A stretch of DNA of 64,000 bases from Streptomyces flavofungini (lineage in GTDB: Bacteria; Actinomycetota; Actinomycetes; Streptomycetales; Streptomycetaceae), in contig NZ_CP128846.1 in NCBI RefSeq assembly GCF_030388665.1, positions 4,848,501-4,912,500 of the forward strand. The letters run 5' to 3'. A model generated the notes under the pieces. The model made no database searches and was not told the DNA's origin. It saw only the letters and a program-made list of their open reading frames with translations. Made by a program: the position numbers and the translations under genes. Of this stretch, positions 34,913 through 45,985 are shown piece by piece. Numbering within the stretch: position 1 is the first letter of the stretch; every line of letters starts with the position of its first letter.

Positions 34913-35000
34913 GGGGCGGCGCGGGGCGCGCCCGGGCGGGGACGGTCCGCCGCGCGGCGGGGCGCGGGCCCCGCGGGGCGCCGGTGCGCCGCGCCGGACG

Positions 35001-36038
35001 GTGCGGGAACCGCAGACACCCCGGACACCCCGGACACCCCGGACGCCGCGGGCGTCAAGCGGAGCACGCGGGTCACGTGCGGCACGCGCGCCTCGGCGGC
35101 TCCCACGCGACACCTGGCAGCCGCCGCTCCCCCTCGGGTACGCCGCCAGCATCCAGGGGCTCGGCGGCTTCGCGGCCCCGCTGCTCGCGGGGGCGAGCTT
35201 CACCATGGCCGCGCTGCTCCTGCCGACCCTCGCCGCGGCCCAACCCCGCTTCGCCCGTTGGCCGGACGCGGCGGTGTCCCTGTTCATCGCCTCCGGACTC
35301 GCGCAGATCGGCGCCGTCCAGGCCGCCGTCTGGGCCCGCCGCTACGACACCCTGCCCGAGGAGCTGGCCCAGTGGTGGCCCGGCGAGGTGCGCGAAGGAC
35401 GGCCGACCCGCTGGCTGCGCAACGTCCAGCGCGGCCACGCCGTCCTCAGCCTGCGCTGGGCCGACCGCACCCGCGCCTTCTACCACGCCGGGATCGTCCT
35501 CCTCCTGAGCGGCACCCTCGTCGTCGGCGTACCCCCGGGGCGGGTGCCGGGCCCCCGCTGGACCCTCATCGGCACGGCCGCCCTCGGCCTCGCCGGGGAG
35601 CTGGCCTGGCTGGTCCACGCGGCGTTCTTCGACCGCGCCCGCCGCCGCGCGGCCCAGGGCCACCTGGCGGCCGCCGTGGCGGGGCTCGTCGCGGGGGTGG
35701 CGCTGGTGCCGTCCTTCGGGGGGACGGGGCGGGTGGTGGCGGGGGTGGTGCTTGTCGGGGCCGCGGCGGGGCACGGGGTGGTGACGGTGCGGGCGGTACG
35801 CGCGGTGCGGACGTTGCGGGGGACGGCCGCGGCCTCACCGGCGATGGTGCGGTCGGCGGTGGCCCTCGGCGCGGGTGCCGCCGTGCTCGCGGCCGGTGCG
35901 GCGCTGCTCCTCACGACGGATGCGGCGCTGCTCCGGGCGGCGGTGGCGGTGGGTGCGGCGCTGGTCGCGGGGGCGCACATGGCGCGGTTCGTCGTGCTGG
36001 TGCTCGCGGAGCGGGCGGAGGACGCGGAGGACGAGTGA
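35001..36038 (+). CDS. Multi-pass membrane protein of unknown function
   Basis: 345 residues if GTG 35001 is the start. The first 35 residues are a PRTPRTPRT-type basic repeat from a 9-nt DNA repeat (about 35015-35043), so a later start is possible. The body has about eight hydrophobic helices (GGFAAPLLAGASFTMAALLLPTLA, LFIASGLAQIGAVQAAVWA, FYHAGIVLLLSGTLVVGV, and others) separated by charged loops such as ARRYDTLPEELAQWWPGEVREG. No transporter or enzyme motif is recognised. It runs toward the decayed Hsp70-like locus. Confidence 0.7.
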   Translation: MREPQTPRTPRTPRTPRASSGARGSRAARAPRRLPRDTWQPPLPLGYAASIQGLGGFAAPLLAGASFTMAALLLPTLAAAQPRFARWPDAAVSLFIASGLAQIGAVQAAVWARRYDTLPEELAQWWPGEVREGRPTRWLRNVQRGHAVLSLRWADRTRAFYHAGIVLLLSGTLVVGVPPGRVPGPRWTLIGTAALGLAGELAWLVHAAFFDRARRRAAQGHLAAAVAGLVAGVALVPSFGGTGRVVAGVVLVGAAAGHGVVTVRAVRAVRTLRGTAAASPAMVRSAVALGAGAAVLAAGAALLLTTDAALLRAAVAVGAALVAGAHMARFVVLVLAERAEDAEDE

Positions 36039-36120
36039 GACGGGAGGAGTGCGACGGGCGGAGGCGGGCGGTGTCAGGGAGTCAGAGGTCGGCTGCGCAG
36101 GAGCGGCGGCGCGGTCTCGC

Positions 36121-37491
36121 TCACCGCGCGGTCGGCTTCGCCGAGGGTGAGAGGCGCCCCCGCCCACCACCGACCGGCTCCACCCCGCCCGACCGCCGCC
36201 CACGCCGGTCCCGATGCCCCCGCACCCGCCACGCCCACCGCCCCCGCCCCCGCACCACCGAAGGCTCCCCGCCCCGCGCCCCCGACCGATCCCCGGCACG
36301 TACTCCGGACAGCACCCCACCCCGAACCCCGGAGTCCGCCACCCCCTGCGCCGCCCCCACCGCCCCCTCCATGTGCTCGTCGACGAGCGGCGGGGTCCCG
36401 CCGACCGCCGACTCCAGGAGGCCGGTCATCTCCTTGGGCCGGACGACGATCCGGTCCCTCTTGCCGCCCTGCACCTCGCCGAGGTGCCGCAGGTCGTCCG
36501 GGGAGAGAAGCCCGTGCAGCCCGTCCACGCGGAGCGCGACGTTCTCGCGGGAGCCGACCGTGGACGTGTTGCGGTGCGACTCCCAGTCGCTCAACAGCTC
36601 CTGGAACTCCGACCCGTGATGCCGGGTCAGCCGCTCCTGGTTCGTATGCCCGCGGAACCGGCCGGCGAGGACTTCGCCGATGAATGCGTTCGTCGTGTAC
36701 GAGGCGCCCAACGAGCTCGCGGACGGACGGGCCAGCTGCGCCAGTGAGCCGTCCCCGAGCACCTCGTACGCCACCACGTCGACCGTGCCGCCGCAGTCCG
36801 CCACCACGAACCGCCGCCCCGGCCTGCGGAGGACGTTGCGCAGCGCCCGCACCGGGCCGGTCGGCGTCAGCTCCTGGACGGCGCAGTACAGCGTGGCCGT
36901 GTCCGGCTCGGGTTCGAGCAGCAGGGCGTCGTGCCCGGACGGGAAGCAGTCCGCGCACCCGGTCCAGACAGACCTGGCGTTCCGCCCGTGTGCCGGGGGC
37001 GGGCAGGTGCAGCGCGCGGCGGGCGGTGATCAGGGCGGGTCCCTCAAGACCGGCTTCCTGGTACGTGGCCGCCTGCTGGATGAGCGCGTCGGTCTCCGCC
37101 TTCAGGCCCCGGTCGACGGAGACGCCCAGCATCGCGGCGGGCACGAGGGGCGAGAGCGCGTCGAAGGTCCCGAGCCGCTGGGGGACTTCGGGCAGCGTGG
37201 CGGCGGCGGAGGCCTCGCCGTAGAGGTTCCAGGCGACGATGTCGACGCGGGTGCTCCAGCCCTCGGTGATCTCCCCGTGGACGAGCACCACGGGGTGCGC
37301 GGCGAGCACTTGGCGGACGAGGTACAGGTCGGTCTCGTGGCGGTTGAGGGGGCGCCGGAACAGGCCCGGCACGCCCGCCATCAGCTTGGGGCCCGGCAGT
37401 TCCCTGAGGGCCTCGCGCAGATGGGAGTCGAACTCGGCGTTGACCGGGTCGATCTGCGCGTGCGGGTCGCTGGCGCGGAAGAAGGGGGCGG
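36121..37491 (-). pseudogene. Decayed HSPA12/Hsp70-like gene with frameshift
   Basis: The upstream half (about 37491-36970) codes in one frame (EFDSHLREALRELPGPKLMAG ... RRALHLPAPG); around 36950 coding shifts by one base to a second frame. That frame contains DALLLEPEPDTATLYCA, FVVADCGGTVDVVAYEVL (the actin-like phosphate-2 motif), SLGASYTTNAFIGEVL and FQELLSDWESHRNT, which align well with HSPA12-type Hsp70 proteins. The protein then degenerates after HMEGAV into low-complexity sequence and lacks the C-terminal ATPase motif. No start codon with a ribosome site is seen. Frameshift plus both ends missing make it a pseudogene remnant beside tRNA-Ser(CGA). Confidence 0.6.
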
Positions 37492-37514
37492 TGAGGGCGG
37501 GGGCCCCACGCGAA

Positions 37515-37552
37515 ACACCCCGCCGACCCAGTTTCCTGGACCAGCGGGGTGT
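37515..37552 (-). terminator. tRNA-Ser(CGA) terminator
   Basis: ACACCCCGC and GCGGGGTGT, 9-bp perfect arms directly after the tRNA on the minus strand. Confidence 0.75.
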
Positions 37553-37555
37553 CTG

Positions 37556-37643
37556 TGGCGGTAGCGGAGGGATTTGAACCCTCGGTGACTTGCGCCACAC
37601 TCGCTTTCGAGGCGAGCTCCTTCGGCCGCTCGGACACGCTACC
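37556..37643 (-). tRNA. tRNA-Ser(CGA)
   Basis: 88 nt on the minus strand with encoded CCA. Acceptor GGTAGCG/CGCTACC, discriminator G, anticodon loop CTCGAAA (anticodon CGA) on a GCTCGC/GCGAGT-like stem, a long class II variable arm, and T loop GGTTCAAATCC. It reads UCG serine codons. Confidence 0.95.
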
Positions 37644-37691
37644 GAGAGAGATCCTAGCCCAAGGTGGGCCGTGGACCGAAATCCGTTTGGA

Positions 37692-38207
<516 letters not shown>

Positions 38208-38786
38208 CTAACGGACGGTTTCGAGGAACTCCGCGGCTCCGAGGATGTCGGCGATCTCGTTGAGCGCGTCGCCGCTCTCCAGGCCGAGCAGGTCCTTCTC
38301 CGGCACGCCGAGGTCGCTGAGGATCTGCCTGTCCCCCAGCGGCCCGGAGGGCACGGCGTCGGCGGACGCGTCGGCGGCGTCGCCGTCGCCCTCGTCGGCC
38401 GTTTCGGACTCGCCGTCCTCCGTGCCGTCGAGGTTCAGCGCCTCCAGGGCGTCGGCCTCGGCGTCCGGGTCGCGGCCCAGCATCTCGTCGGTGAGCAGGA
38501 TCTCGCCGTAGGCGCTGCGGGCGGCCGCCGCGGCGTCGGAGACGTAGATCCGAGGGTCCTCCTCGCCGTCCACACGGACGACGCCGAACCAGGCGTCTTC
38601 CTGTTCGATGAAGACGAGGACTGTGTCGTCGTCGGCGCCCGTGATGCCGGCGGCGGCCTCACGGGCCAGGTCGGTCAGATCCGACAGGGTCTCCACATCG
38701 TCGAGCTCCGTGTCGCTCGCTTCCCACCCGTCTTCGGTGCGCGCGAGCAGTGCGGCGAAGTACACCGTGACTCTCCCACTGTTCAT
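38208..38786 (-). CDS. tRNA adenosine deaminase-associated protein
   Basis: 192 residues from ATG 38786; a longer frame to 38873 has no ribosome site. An N-terminal domain begins VTVYFAALLARTEDGWEASDTELDDVETLSDLTDLAREAA, then an acidic middle and GDRQILSDLGVPEKDLLGLESGDALNEIADILGAAEFLE at the end. This matches the actinobacterial family named for its constant linkage to tadA; its biochemical role is not established. The 3' end sits 9 nt before tadA. Confidence 0.88.
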   Translation of the reverse strand: MNSGRVTVYFAALLARTEDGWEASDTELDDVETLSDLTDLAREAAAGITGADDDTVLVFIEQEDAWFGVVRVDGEEDPRIYVSDAAAAARSAYGEILLTDEMLGRDPDAEADALEALNLDGTEDGESETADEGDGDAADASADAVPSGPLGDRQILSDLGVPEKDLLGLESGDALNEIADILGAAEFLETVR

Positions 38787-38957
38787 AGGCGCCGGTTGGG
38801 GGTCCCCCCGGCGGACGTCGGCGGCGGGAGTGCTGTTCCAAGCCCCGCCCACTCGGAATCGTGGCAGAAACAACGGCTTCAGGAGAGGTCTTCGGACCGC
38901 TGTGTCCGCGTCGCGTTGCGAATCACAGGCCGCTTTCGGACCGCGGCCCCCTCGCGG

Positions 38958-39155
38958 CTACCAGCGGAACGTACGCATACGCATCGCCTGCCGCAGTCGG
39001 GCCGCCCGTGCGCGGCGTGGTGTCACCCGGGCCCGCAGCTCGCGGGCCTCGGTCAACTCGTGCAGGAACTGGGCACGGCGCCTGCGCCGCTCGGCTTCCG
39101 TCTCGCGCCGTCTGCGGCGCTCGGCGTCGCTCTCCCGCTCTTCCCGGTCGGGCAT
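38958..39155 (-). CDS. Small highly charged hypothetical protein
   Basis: 65 residues from ATG 39155 (an in-frame start at 39185 also exists). Almost entirely Glu and Arg: ESDAERRRRRETEAERRRRR, then AQFLHELTEARELRARVTPRR, ending MRMRTFRW. It should form a single charged helix or coiled coil and may bind nucleic acid. I recall similar short proteins between tadA and upp in Streptomyces, but no function. Divergent from upp, 103 nt away. Confidence 0.6.
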   Translation of the reverse strand: MPDREERESDAERRRRRETEAERRRRRAQFLHELTEARELRARVTPRRARAARLRQAMRMRTFRW

Positions 39156-39246
39156 AGGCCACACCACCCCAGCTCGTACGTCCACCTTCCCCCCGTGGCC
39201 GGGGTTGATGCCAGCGCGGGGGGATCAGGGGGCCGCTTCGCCCGGT

Positions 39247-39252
39247 TACTGT
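39247..39252 (+). promoter_or_regulatory. upp -10 element, probably leaderless start
   Basis: TACTGT at 39247-39252 ends 6 nt before the upp ATG with no ribosome site between, as expected for a leaderless mRNA. A matching -35 is weak. Confidence 0.45.
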
Positions 39253-39258
39253 TGAACA

Positions 39259-39894
39259 ATGCGGATCCACGTCGTCGACCACCCGCTGGTGGCGCACAAA
39301 CTCACCACGCTGCGCGACAAGCGCACCGACTCCCCGACCTTCCGGCGCCTGGCCGACGAGCTGGTCACCCTGCTCGCGTACGAGGCCACCCGGGACGTGC
39401 GCACCGAGCAGGTCGACATCGAGACCCCCGTGGTCGGGACGACCGGCGTCAAGCTGTCGCATCCGCGGCCGCTGGTCGTGCCGATCCTGCGCGCCGGTCT
39501 CGGCATGCTCGACGGCATGGTCCGCCTGCTCCCGACGGCCGAGGTCGGCTTCCTCGGCATGATCCGCAACGAGGAGACGCTGGAGGCGTCCACGTACGCG
39601 ACCCGGATGCCGGAGGACCTCTCCGGCCGTCAGGTCTACGTCCTCGACCCGATGCTCGCCACCGGCGGCACGCTGGTCGCGGCGATCCAGGAGCTCATCA
39701 AGCGCGGCGCGGACGACGTGACCGCCGTGGTCCTGCTCGCCGCCCCCGAGGGCGTCGAGGTCATGGAGCGCGAGCTCGCGGGCACGCCGGTGACGGTCGT
39801 GACGGCGGCGGTCGACGAGCGCCTCAACGAGAACGGCTACATCGTGCCGGGGCTCGGCGACGCGGGTGACCGCATGTACGGGACGGCCGAGTAG
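39259..39894 (+). CDS. upp: Uracil phosphoribosyltransferase
   Basis: 211 residues. Type I phosphoribosyltransferase: the PRPP loop is [17 protein letters not shown], with the uracil-binding [13 protein letters not shown] near the C terminus, and the N-terminal [16 protein letters not shown] typical of Upp. It makes UMP from uracil and PRPP in pyrimidine salvage, in the cytoplasm. Family length; intact. Monocistronic, probably leaderless. Confidence 0.97.
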   Translation: MRIHVVDHPLVAHKLTTLRDKRTDSPTFRRLADELVTLLAYEATRDVRTEQVDIETPVVGTTGVKLSHPRPLVVPILRAGLGMLDGMVRLLPTAEVGFLGMIRNEETLEASTYATRMPEDLSGRQVYVLDPMLATGGTLVAAIQELIKRGADDVTAVVLLAAPEGVEVMERELAGTPVTVVTAAVDERLNENGYIVPGLGDAGDRMYGTAE

Positions 39895-39934
39895 CCGTCG
39901 TACGGGAAGGGAACTGCTGAGCCGCCTTCGGCGC

Positions 39935-40594
39935 TCAGCAGTTCTTGCCGTCCGACCGGTCGCCCTTCGCGGGCTCCGGCGCGGGCGCGGCCAGTGCCGC
40001 CAGGGCCTTGTCGGCGTCCGCCTTCCTCGTCAGGTCCTTGAACTTGCTGCCGAGGATCAGATCGACCTCACCGCCCTTGCGGGCGTCCGTCTGCCGGGCC
40101 GCGCCCTTGAGCTGGGCGGCGAGCACCGGCAGCGCGGTGTCGGCGGCGGACTTCGCGCCGAGCACTATCCCCGGCCCCTCGACCTTCTTGTCGAACGCCT
40201 TCGTCGCGTTGTCCACGTCGCCGATGGCGAAGCCGCGCTTCCTCAGCTCGGCCGCGGTGTCCTTGGCGAGGCCGTCGCGCTGGGTGGCGTTGAAGACGTT
40301 GACGGTGATCTGGCGGGGCTGGGGGAAAGCTTTCGGCTTGATCTTGCGGGCCGCGTCGGCCGTCGCCGGTCTCGTCGCGCAGTCCTTCGCCCCGCCCGCC
40401 GCCGACGCCTTGTCGTCGCCGGAGAACACGTCGATGAGCTGGAGGCTGCCCCAGCCGAGCAGCCCGGCCACGGCGAGCGACGCGACGGCCCCGAGCACGA
40501 TCCGGCGACGGCCGCTCGGACGGCGCATTCGCGGGTATTTGTCCCCCGTGATGCGGTACTTGCCGCCCATGCCGGGGGGAGTGAGCATGCTCAT
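39935..40594 (-). CDS. LytR C-terminal domain membrane protein
   Basis: 219 residues from ATG 40594. Basic cytoplasmic N terminus, one membrane helix (about 33-53, IVLGAVASLAVAGLLGWGSLQLI), then an extracytoplasmic LytR_C domain (about 93-185: ITVNVFNATQRDGLAKDTAAELRKRGFAIGDVDNA ... GPGIVLGAKSAADTALPVLAAQLKGA). LytR_C domains occur in cell-wall assembly proteins, alone or beside the LCP ligase domain, and may bind wall glycopolymer. It lacks the LCP catalytic domain. Convergent with upp. Confidence 0.88.
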   Translation of the reverse strand: MSMLTPPGMGGKYRITGDKYPRMRRPSGRRRIVLGAVASLAVAGLLGWGSLQLIDVFSGDDKASAAGGAKDCATRPATADAARKIKPKAFPQPRQITVNVFNATQRDGLAKDTAAELRKRGFAIGDVDNATKAFDKKVEGPGIVLGAKSAADTALPVLAAQLKGAARQTDARKGGEVDLILGSKFKDLTRKADADKALAALAAPAPEPAKGDRSDGKNC

Positions 40595-40691
40595 GGGCGC
40601 AGCGTAGTGCCGCGCGGCGGTGATTCCTACTAAATGATCATTGCTCGGCGGCAAGGCCAACCCAAAAGGGCCAACGCGGCCGGGGCCCGGC

Positions 40692-40988
40692 TCAGTCCAG
40701 TTCGAGAACGCGGGCGTGCAGCACCTGGCGCTGCTGGAGCGCGGCGCGGACGGCGCGGTGCAGGCCGTCCTCCAGGTACAGATCGCCCTGCCACTTCACG
40801 ACGTGCGCGAAGAGGTCGCCGTAGAACGTGGAGTCCTCGGCGAGCAGCGTTTCCAGGTCCAGCTGGCCCTTGGTGGTCACGAGCTGATCGAGGCGGACCG
40901 GGCGCGGCGCGACGTCCGCCCACTGCCGGGTGCTTTCCCGGCCGTGGTCGGGGTACGGCCGGCCGTTTCCGATGCGCTTGAAGATCAC
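40692..40988 (-). CDS. Conserved actinobacterial protein, ParB-like fragment
   Basis: 98 residues from GTG 40988, read MIFKRIGNGRPYPDHGRES. It contains VRLDQLVTTKGQLDLETLLAEDSTFYGDLFAHVVKWQGDLYLEDGLHRAVRAALQQRQ; the LEDGLHRAVRAAL part recalls ParB/Sulfiredoxin-type folds (inference). Annotation pipelines sometimes name such proteins VapB-like antitoxins; no toxin partner is here, so I do not accept that. Divergent from the HerA-like gene, about 120 nt apart. Confidence 0.75.
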   Translation of the reverse strand: MIFKRIGNGRPYPDHGRESTRQWADVAPRPVRLDQLVTTKGQLDLETLLAEDSTFYGDLFAHVVKWQGDLYLEDGLHRAVRAALQQRQVLHARVLELD

Positions 40989-41108
40989 ACGGAAAGCCTA
41001 CCGGTCAAGTCTCTCCGGGCGCAGCCATGGCGGCCGAGTGCGATCCTCGGAAATGACGCCGGAAACCGGGACAAACCCGGAACTCTCAAGCCGAGAGCAG
41101 GGGCCGAA

Positions 41109-42764
41109 GTGAGCGACAGCCAGCCGATGCCGTCCACACCCGATGGCGGAAACCGCCCGAACGAGTCCGTGTCCGACGCGTCGGTGACGCCGTCCGAGCT
41201 GCCCCCGGAGGCCGCCGGCATCGCCGCCGGGTACGCCTTCGAAGGCCCCGCACTCGACCTCGGTGCCCTGCTGTGGGACGGGCAGTGCCTGCCGGGGGCG
41301 CAGGTGCGCGTCCCGCTGCCGATGCTCAACCGGCACGGCCTCGTCGCGGGCGCCACCGGCACCGGCAAGACCAAGACCCTCCAGCTGATCGCCGAGCAGC
41401 TGTCCGCCCAGGGCGTGCCCGTCTTCCTCGCCGACATCAAGGGCGACGTGTCGGGGATCTCGGCGCCCGGCGAGGCCGACGAGCGGGTCACGGGGCGGGC
41501 CAGGGACGTGGGGCAGGAGTGGGCGGCGCGCGGGTGCCCGAGTCAGTTCTACGCCCTCGGCGGGATCGGCACCGGGATCCCCGTGCGGGCCACGATCACC
41601 AGCTTCGGCCCCGTGCTGCTCTCGAAGGTGCTCCAGCTGAACCAGACCCAGGAGCAGTCGCTCGGCCTGATCTTCCACTACGCCGACCAGAAGGGCCTAG
41701 AACTCGTCGACCTGAAGGACCTGCGCGCCGTCGTCACCTTCCTCACGTCGGACGAGGGCAAGCCCGAGCTGAAGGCGGTCGGCGGTCTGTCCACGGCGAC
41801 CGCCGGGGTCATCCTTCGGGCGCTGACGGCGTTCGAGGCGCAGGGGATGGGGGACTTCTTCGGGGAGCCGGAGTTCGACACGCGGGAGCTGCTGGGCGGA
41901 GCCACCGCCGGTGCCGGAGCGGACGCACCGGGCCTCGTCTCCGTACTCGAACTGCCCTCCGTGCAGGACAAACCCGCCCTCTTCTCCACCTTCCTGATGT
42001 GGCTCCTCGCCGACCTGTACCACGACCTGCCCGAGGTCGGGGATGTGGACAAGCCCAAGCTCGTGTTCTTCTTCGACGAGGCGCACCTGCTGTTCAGCGG
42101 CGCCTCGAAGGCGTTCCTGGAGTCCGTCACGCAGACCGTGCGGCTGATCCGGTCCAAGGGCGTCGGCGTCTTCTTCGTCACCCAGACCCCGAAGGACGTG
42201 CCCGCTGACGTGCTCGCGCAGCTCGGCAACCGGGTGCAGCACGCGCTGCGCGCCTTCACGCCCGAGGACGAGAAGGCCCTCAAGGCGACGGTGCGTACGT
42301 TCCCGAAGTCCGCGTACGACCTGGAGGAGACCCTCACCGGCATCGGCACCGGCGAGGCCGTCGTCACCGTGCTCAGCGAGAAGGGCGCGCCCACGCCGGT
42401 CGCGGTCACGCGGCTGCGGGCGCCGCAGTCGCTGATGGGGCCGATCCCGGCGGCGGACCTGGAGCGGGCCGTCCGCGAGTCGCCGCTGTACGGGCGGTAC
42501 GCGGAGGCGGTGGACCGGGAGTCGGCGTACGAGCGGCTGAGCGCGCGGGAGGCCGAGCGGGCCGCCGCGTCCGCGTCCGCTTCGCAAGAGGCCTCGCGTG
42601 CGGCGGAGCCGAAGGCGAAGCCGGCGTCGAAGGAGGGCGGGGGCGGGGTCGTCGAGCAGGTGATGGGCAGCGGGATGTTCAAGTCGCTGCTGCGGTCGAT
42701 GGGGACGCAGATCGGCCGGGAGATCTCGCGGTCGGTCTTCGGCACGGCGAAGCGCCGGCGCTAG
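41109..42764 (+). CDS. HerA-like/DUF853 ATPase
   Basis: 551 residues from GTG 41109. RecA/FtsK-HerA-type motor: Walker A GATGTGKT at about 81-88, Walker B FFFDEAH at about 320-326, sensor-type FFVTQTPKDVPADVLAQLGNRVQHALRAFTPED. Helix-rich C-terminal region (about 480-545, rich in Ala/Ser/Lys). The family are hexameric DNA translocases of unassigned role in bacteria, found widely in actinobacteria. No nuclease partner (NurA) is adjacent, so it is not in a visible repair operon. Confidence 0.9.
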   Translation: MSDSQPMPSTPDGGNRPNESVSDASVTPSELPPEAAGIAAGYAFEGPALDLGALLWDGQCLPGAQVRVPLPMLNRHGLVAGATGTGKTKTLQLIAEQLSAQGVPVFLADIKGDVSGISAPGEADERVTGRARDVGQEWAARGCPSQFYALGGIGTGIPVRATITSFGPVLLSKVLQLNQTQEQSLGLIFHYADQKGLELVDLKDLRAVVTFLTSDEGKPELKAVGGLSTATAGVILRALTAFEAQGMGDFFGEPEFDTRELLGGATAGAGADAPGLVSVLELPSVQDKPALFSTFLMWLLADLYHDLPEVGDVDKPKLVFFFDEAHLLFSGASKAFLESVTQTVRLIRSKGVGVFFVTQTPKDVPADVLAQLGNRVQHALRAFTPEDEKALKATVRTFPKSAYDLEETLTGIGTGEAVVTVLSEKGAPTPVAVTRLRAPQSLMGPIPAADLERAVRESPLYGRYAEAVDRESAYERLSAREAERAAASASASQEASRAAEPKAKPASKEGGGGVVEQVMGSGMFKSLLRSMGTQIGREISRSVFGTAKRRR

Positions 42765-42869
42765 CGGCGGGGCACTCCGGGTCGGGTCGGGGGCTCCGGT
42801 CGGGCGCCGCCCCGGTCAGGCGCCGCCCTGGTCGGGTGGCGGCCCGTGTCGTGCGGTCGCGCAGGACGG

Positions 42870-43463
42870 CTATGCCTTCGCGGCCTTGGCCGCCTTCGCC
42901 GCCGCCTTCATCTCCTGCTTGTGCGCGCGGACCTTCTGCAGCGACTCGGGCCCCGTGATGTCCGCGACGGACCGGAACGCCTTCGGCTCCCCGTACGCCC
43001 CGGCCGCCTCCTGCCAGCCCTTGGGCCGCACGCCGAGCTGCTTGCCGAGCAGGGCCAGGAAGATCTGAGCCTTCTGCTTGCCGAACCCGGGCAGCTCGTT
43101 CAGGCGCCGCAGCAGCTCACGGCCGTCGGCCGCGTCCCGCCAGACGGCCTCCGCGTCGCCCTCGTAGTGCTCCACGAGGTACTGGCACAGCTTCTGCACG
43201 CGCCCGGCCATCGCGCCCGGGTAGCGGTGCACGGCGGGCTTGGCGGAGAGCAGCTCGACGAAGGCGTCCGGGTCGTACGCCGCGATGTCGTGGGCGTCGA
43301 GGTCGTCCGCCCCCATGCGCCGGGCGATCGTGTACGGACCCGCGAAGGCCCACTCCATGGGCACCTGCTGGTCCAGGAGCATCCCTACGAGCGCGGCCAG
43401 CGGGCTGCGGCTCAGCAGCGCGTCGGCCTCTTCTTGCTGGGCGAGGTGCAGCGTGGCGTCCAT
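42870..43463 (-). CDS. HhH-GPD base-excision DNA repair protein
   Basis: 197 residues from ATG 43463. Helix-hairpin-helix-GPD fold: SPLAALVGMLLDQQVPMEWAFAGPYTIARRMG, then the hairpin ELLRRLNELPGFGKQKAQIFLALLGK with catalytic-position Lys; the C terminus is an Ala/Lys tail (AAAKAAKAAKA). It resembles a uncharacterised actinobacterial glycosylase-like group that lacks the Nth iron-sulfur Cys cluster; damage specificity is unknown. It converges on the HerA-like gene, 105 nt apart; that gap holds three diverged 16-nt repeats (about 42802-42843). Confidence 0.88.
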   Translation of the reverse strand: MDATLHLAQQEEADALLSRSPLAALVGMLLDQQVPMEWAFAGPYTIARRMGADDLDAHDIAAYDPDAFVELLSAKPAVHRYPGAMAGRVQKLCQYLVEHYEGDAEAVWRDAADGRELLRRLNELPGFGKQKAQIFLALLGKQLGVRPKGWQEAAGAYGEPKAFRSVADITGPESLQKVRAHKQEMKAAAKAAKAAKA

Positions 43464-43646
43464 GGGGCGATCATCTCGCGGGTGCGGGGGGTTCGCAGGG
43501 CGGCGCGTGCGGGCGGGTGCGCGGGCGGGGCGGGCGGCGGTGGACTCACGGGCGGGCGGCGGTGCGGTCGGGGTCCGGCCGTGGCACGGGGGCGGCGTCC
43601 GGAAAAGCGGGTGCGGGCGGGGCGGGCCGCCGCCTAGCCTGGAGGC

Positions 43647-43670
43647 ATGTCTACGCCCCGCATCTCCTAG
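43647..43670 (+). CDS. Leader peptide ORF MSTPRIS upstream of the ABC-F gene
   Basis: ATG plus six codons (S T P R I S) and TAG, preceded by GGAGG (43641-43645) and, further up, TAGCCT (43635-43640). If TAGCCT is a -10, the start codon is also the transcript start and the peptide is leaderless; if transcription begins earlier, GGAGG is its ribosome site. The hairpin that follows begins 2 nt after the stop. Upstream ORFs of this size control many ABC-F resistance genes. Confidence 0.6.
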   Translation: MSTPRIS

Positions 43671-43672
43671 CC

Positions 43673-43704
43673 AGGACACACGCCTCCACGCCACCCGTGT
43701 GTCC
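43673..43704 (+). promoter_or_regulatory. Candidate attenuator hairpin before the ABC-F gene
   Basis: AGGACACACG (43673-43682) and CGTGTGTCCT (43696-43705) form a 10-bp perfect stem around a 13-nt loop, followed by TTCGC. A ribosome paused at the leader stop would cover the left arm, preventing the stem and letting transcription proceed. The ABC-F ribosome site (GGAG at 43717-43720) lies outside it. Confidence 0.6.
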
Positions 43705-43729
43705 TTTCGCTATTGCGGAGCGTTTCCCC

Positions 43730-45328
<1,599 letters not shown>

Positions 45329-45421
45329 GGCCGGAGGCCTGAGGCCTGCCGCCTGAGGCCCGGCGGCGGGCGGTGGGAAACTCGCGCGCCGGGCGCCCGG
45401 GGCGTGTGTTTCCATGCCCGG

Positions 45422-45985
45422 ATGAGCGACCGACGCGAGGGTGCCGAAGCCGTGGATCTTCTTGTACGGGGACGGGCCCCCGCCGACCTCGACGCCTGCG
45501 CGCACGTCCTCGCCGACGTGCACGCCGGCGACGGCTACCCCACCAACTGGCCCGCCGACCCGGCCGGTTGGCTGACGCCGTCCGGCCTGCTCGGGGCCTG
45601 GGTGGCCGAGGCCGACGGGGACGTCGTCGGGCACGTCGCGCTCTGTGGGCCGGCGGCGGACGACGTGGCGCCCGGGATGTGGGGCGCGCGGGACGGCTCC
45701 ACGGCAGTGGTCAGCCGGTTGTTCGTGGGGTCGACGGCACGGGGGCGGGGGATCGGCGCGGTGCTCCTCGACCGGGTGGCGGGGGCGGCGCGGGAGCGGG
45801 GGCTGTGGCCGGTGCTCGACGTGGTGGCCACGGACACCGGGGCCGTGGCGCTGTACGAGCGCGCGGGCTGGGAGCTGCTCGGGGTCGGCGAGCAGCGGTG
45901 GAGCGCGCGGCAGACGGTGCGGGTGCGGTGTTACGCGGGTCCGGGGTCGGCGTCGGCGGCAGGGCCGGGGTCGGCGTCGGCTTAG
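45422..45985 (+). CDS. GNAT-family N-acetyltransferase
   Basis: 187 residues from ATG 45422 (GTG 45404 would add 6). Acetyl-CoA-binding region VVSRLFVGSTARGRGIGAVLLDRVAGAARERGL, with the R/Q-x-x-G-x-G/A motif RGRGIG; N-terminal half DLDACAHVLADVHAGDGYPTNWP. Transfers acetyl from CoA to an amine; substrate unknown. The last 12 residues (SASAAGPGSASA) are low-complexity. Its 3' end overlaps the convergent LysR gene by 4 nt. Confidence 0.88.
   Translation: MSDRREGAEAVDLLVRGRAPADLDACAHVLADVHAGDGYPTNWPADPAGWLTPSGLLGAWVAEADGDVVGHVALCGPAADDVAPGMWGARDGSTAVVSRLFVGSTARGRGIGAVLLDRVAGAARERGLWPVLDVVATDTGAVALYERAGWELLGVGEQRWSARQTVRVRCYAGPGSASAAGPGSASA

Noticed and set aside
40692..40988. VapB-type antitoxin
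   Set aside because: No PIN toxin is adjacent and the sequence reads as a different conserved actinobacterial protein.
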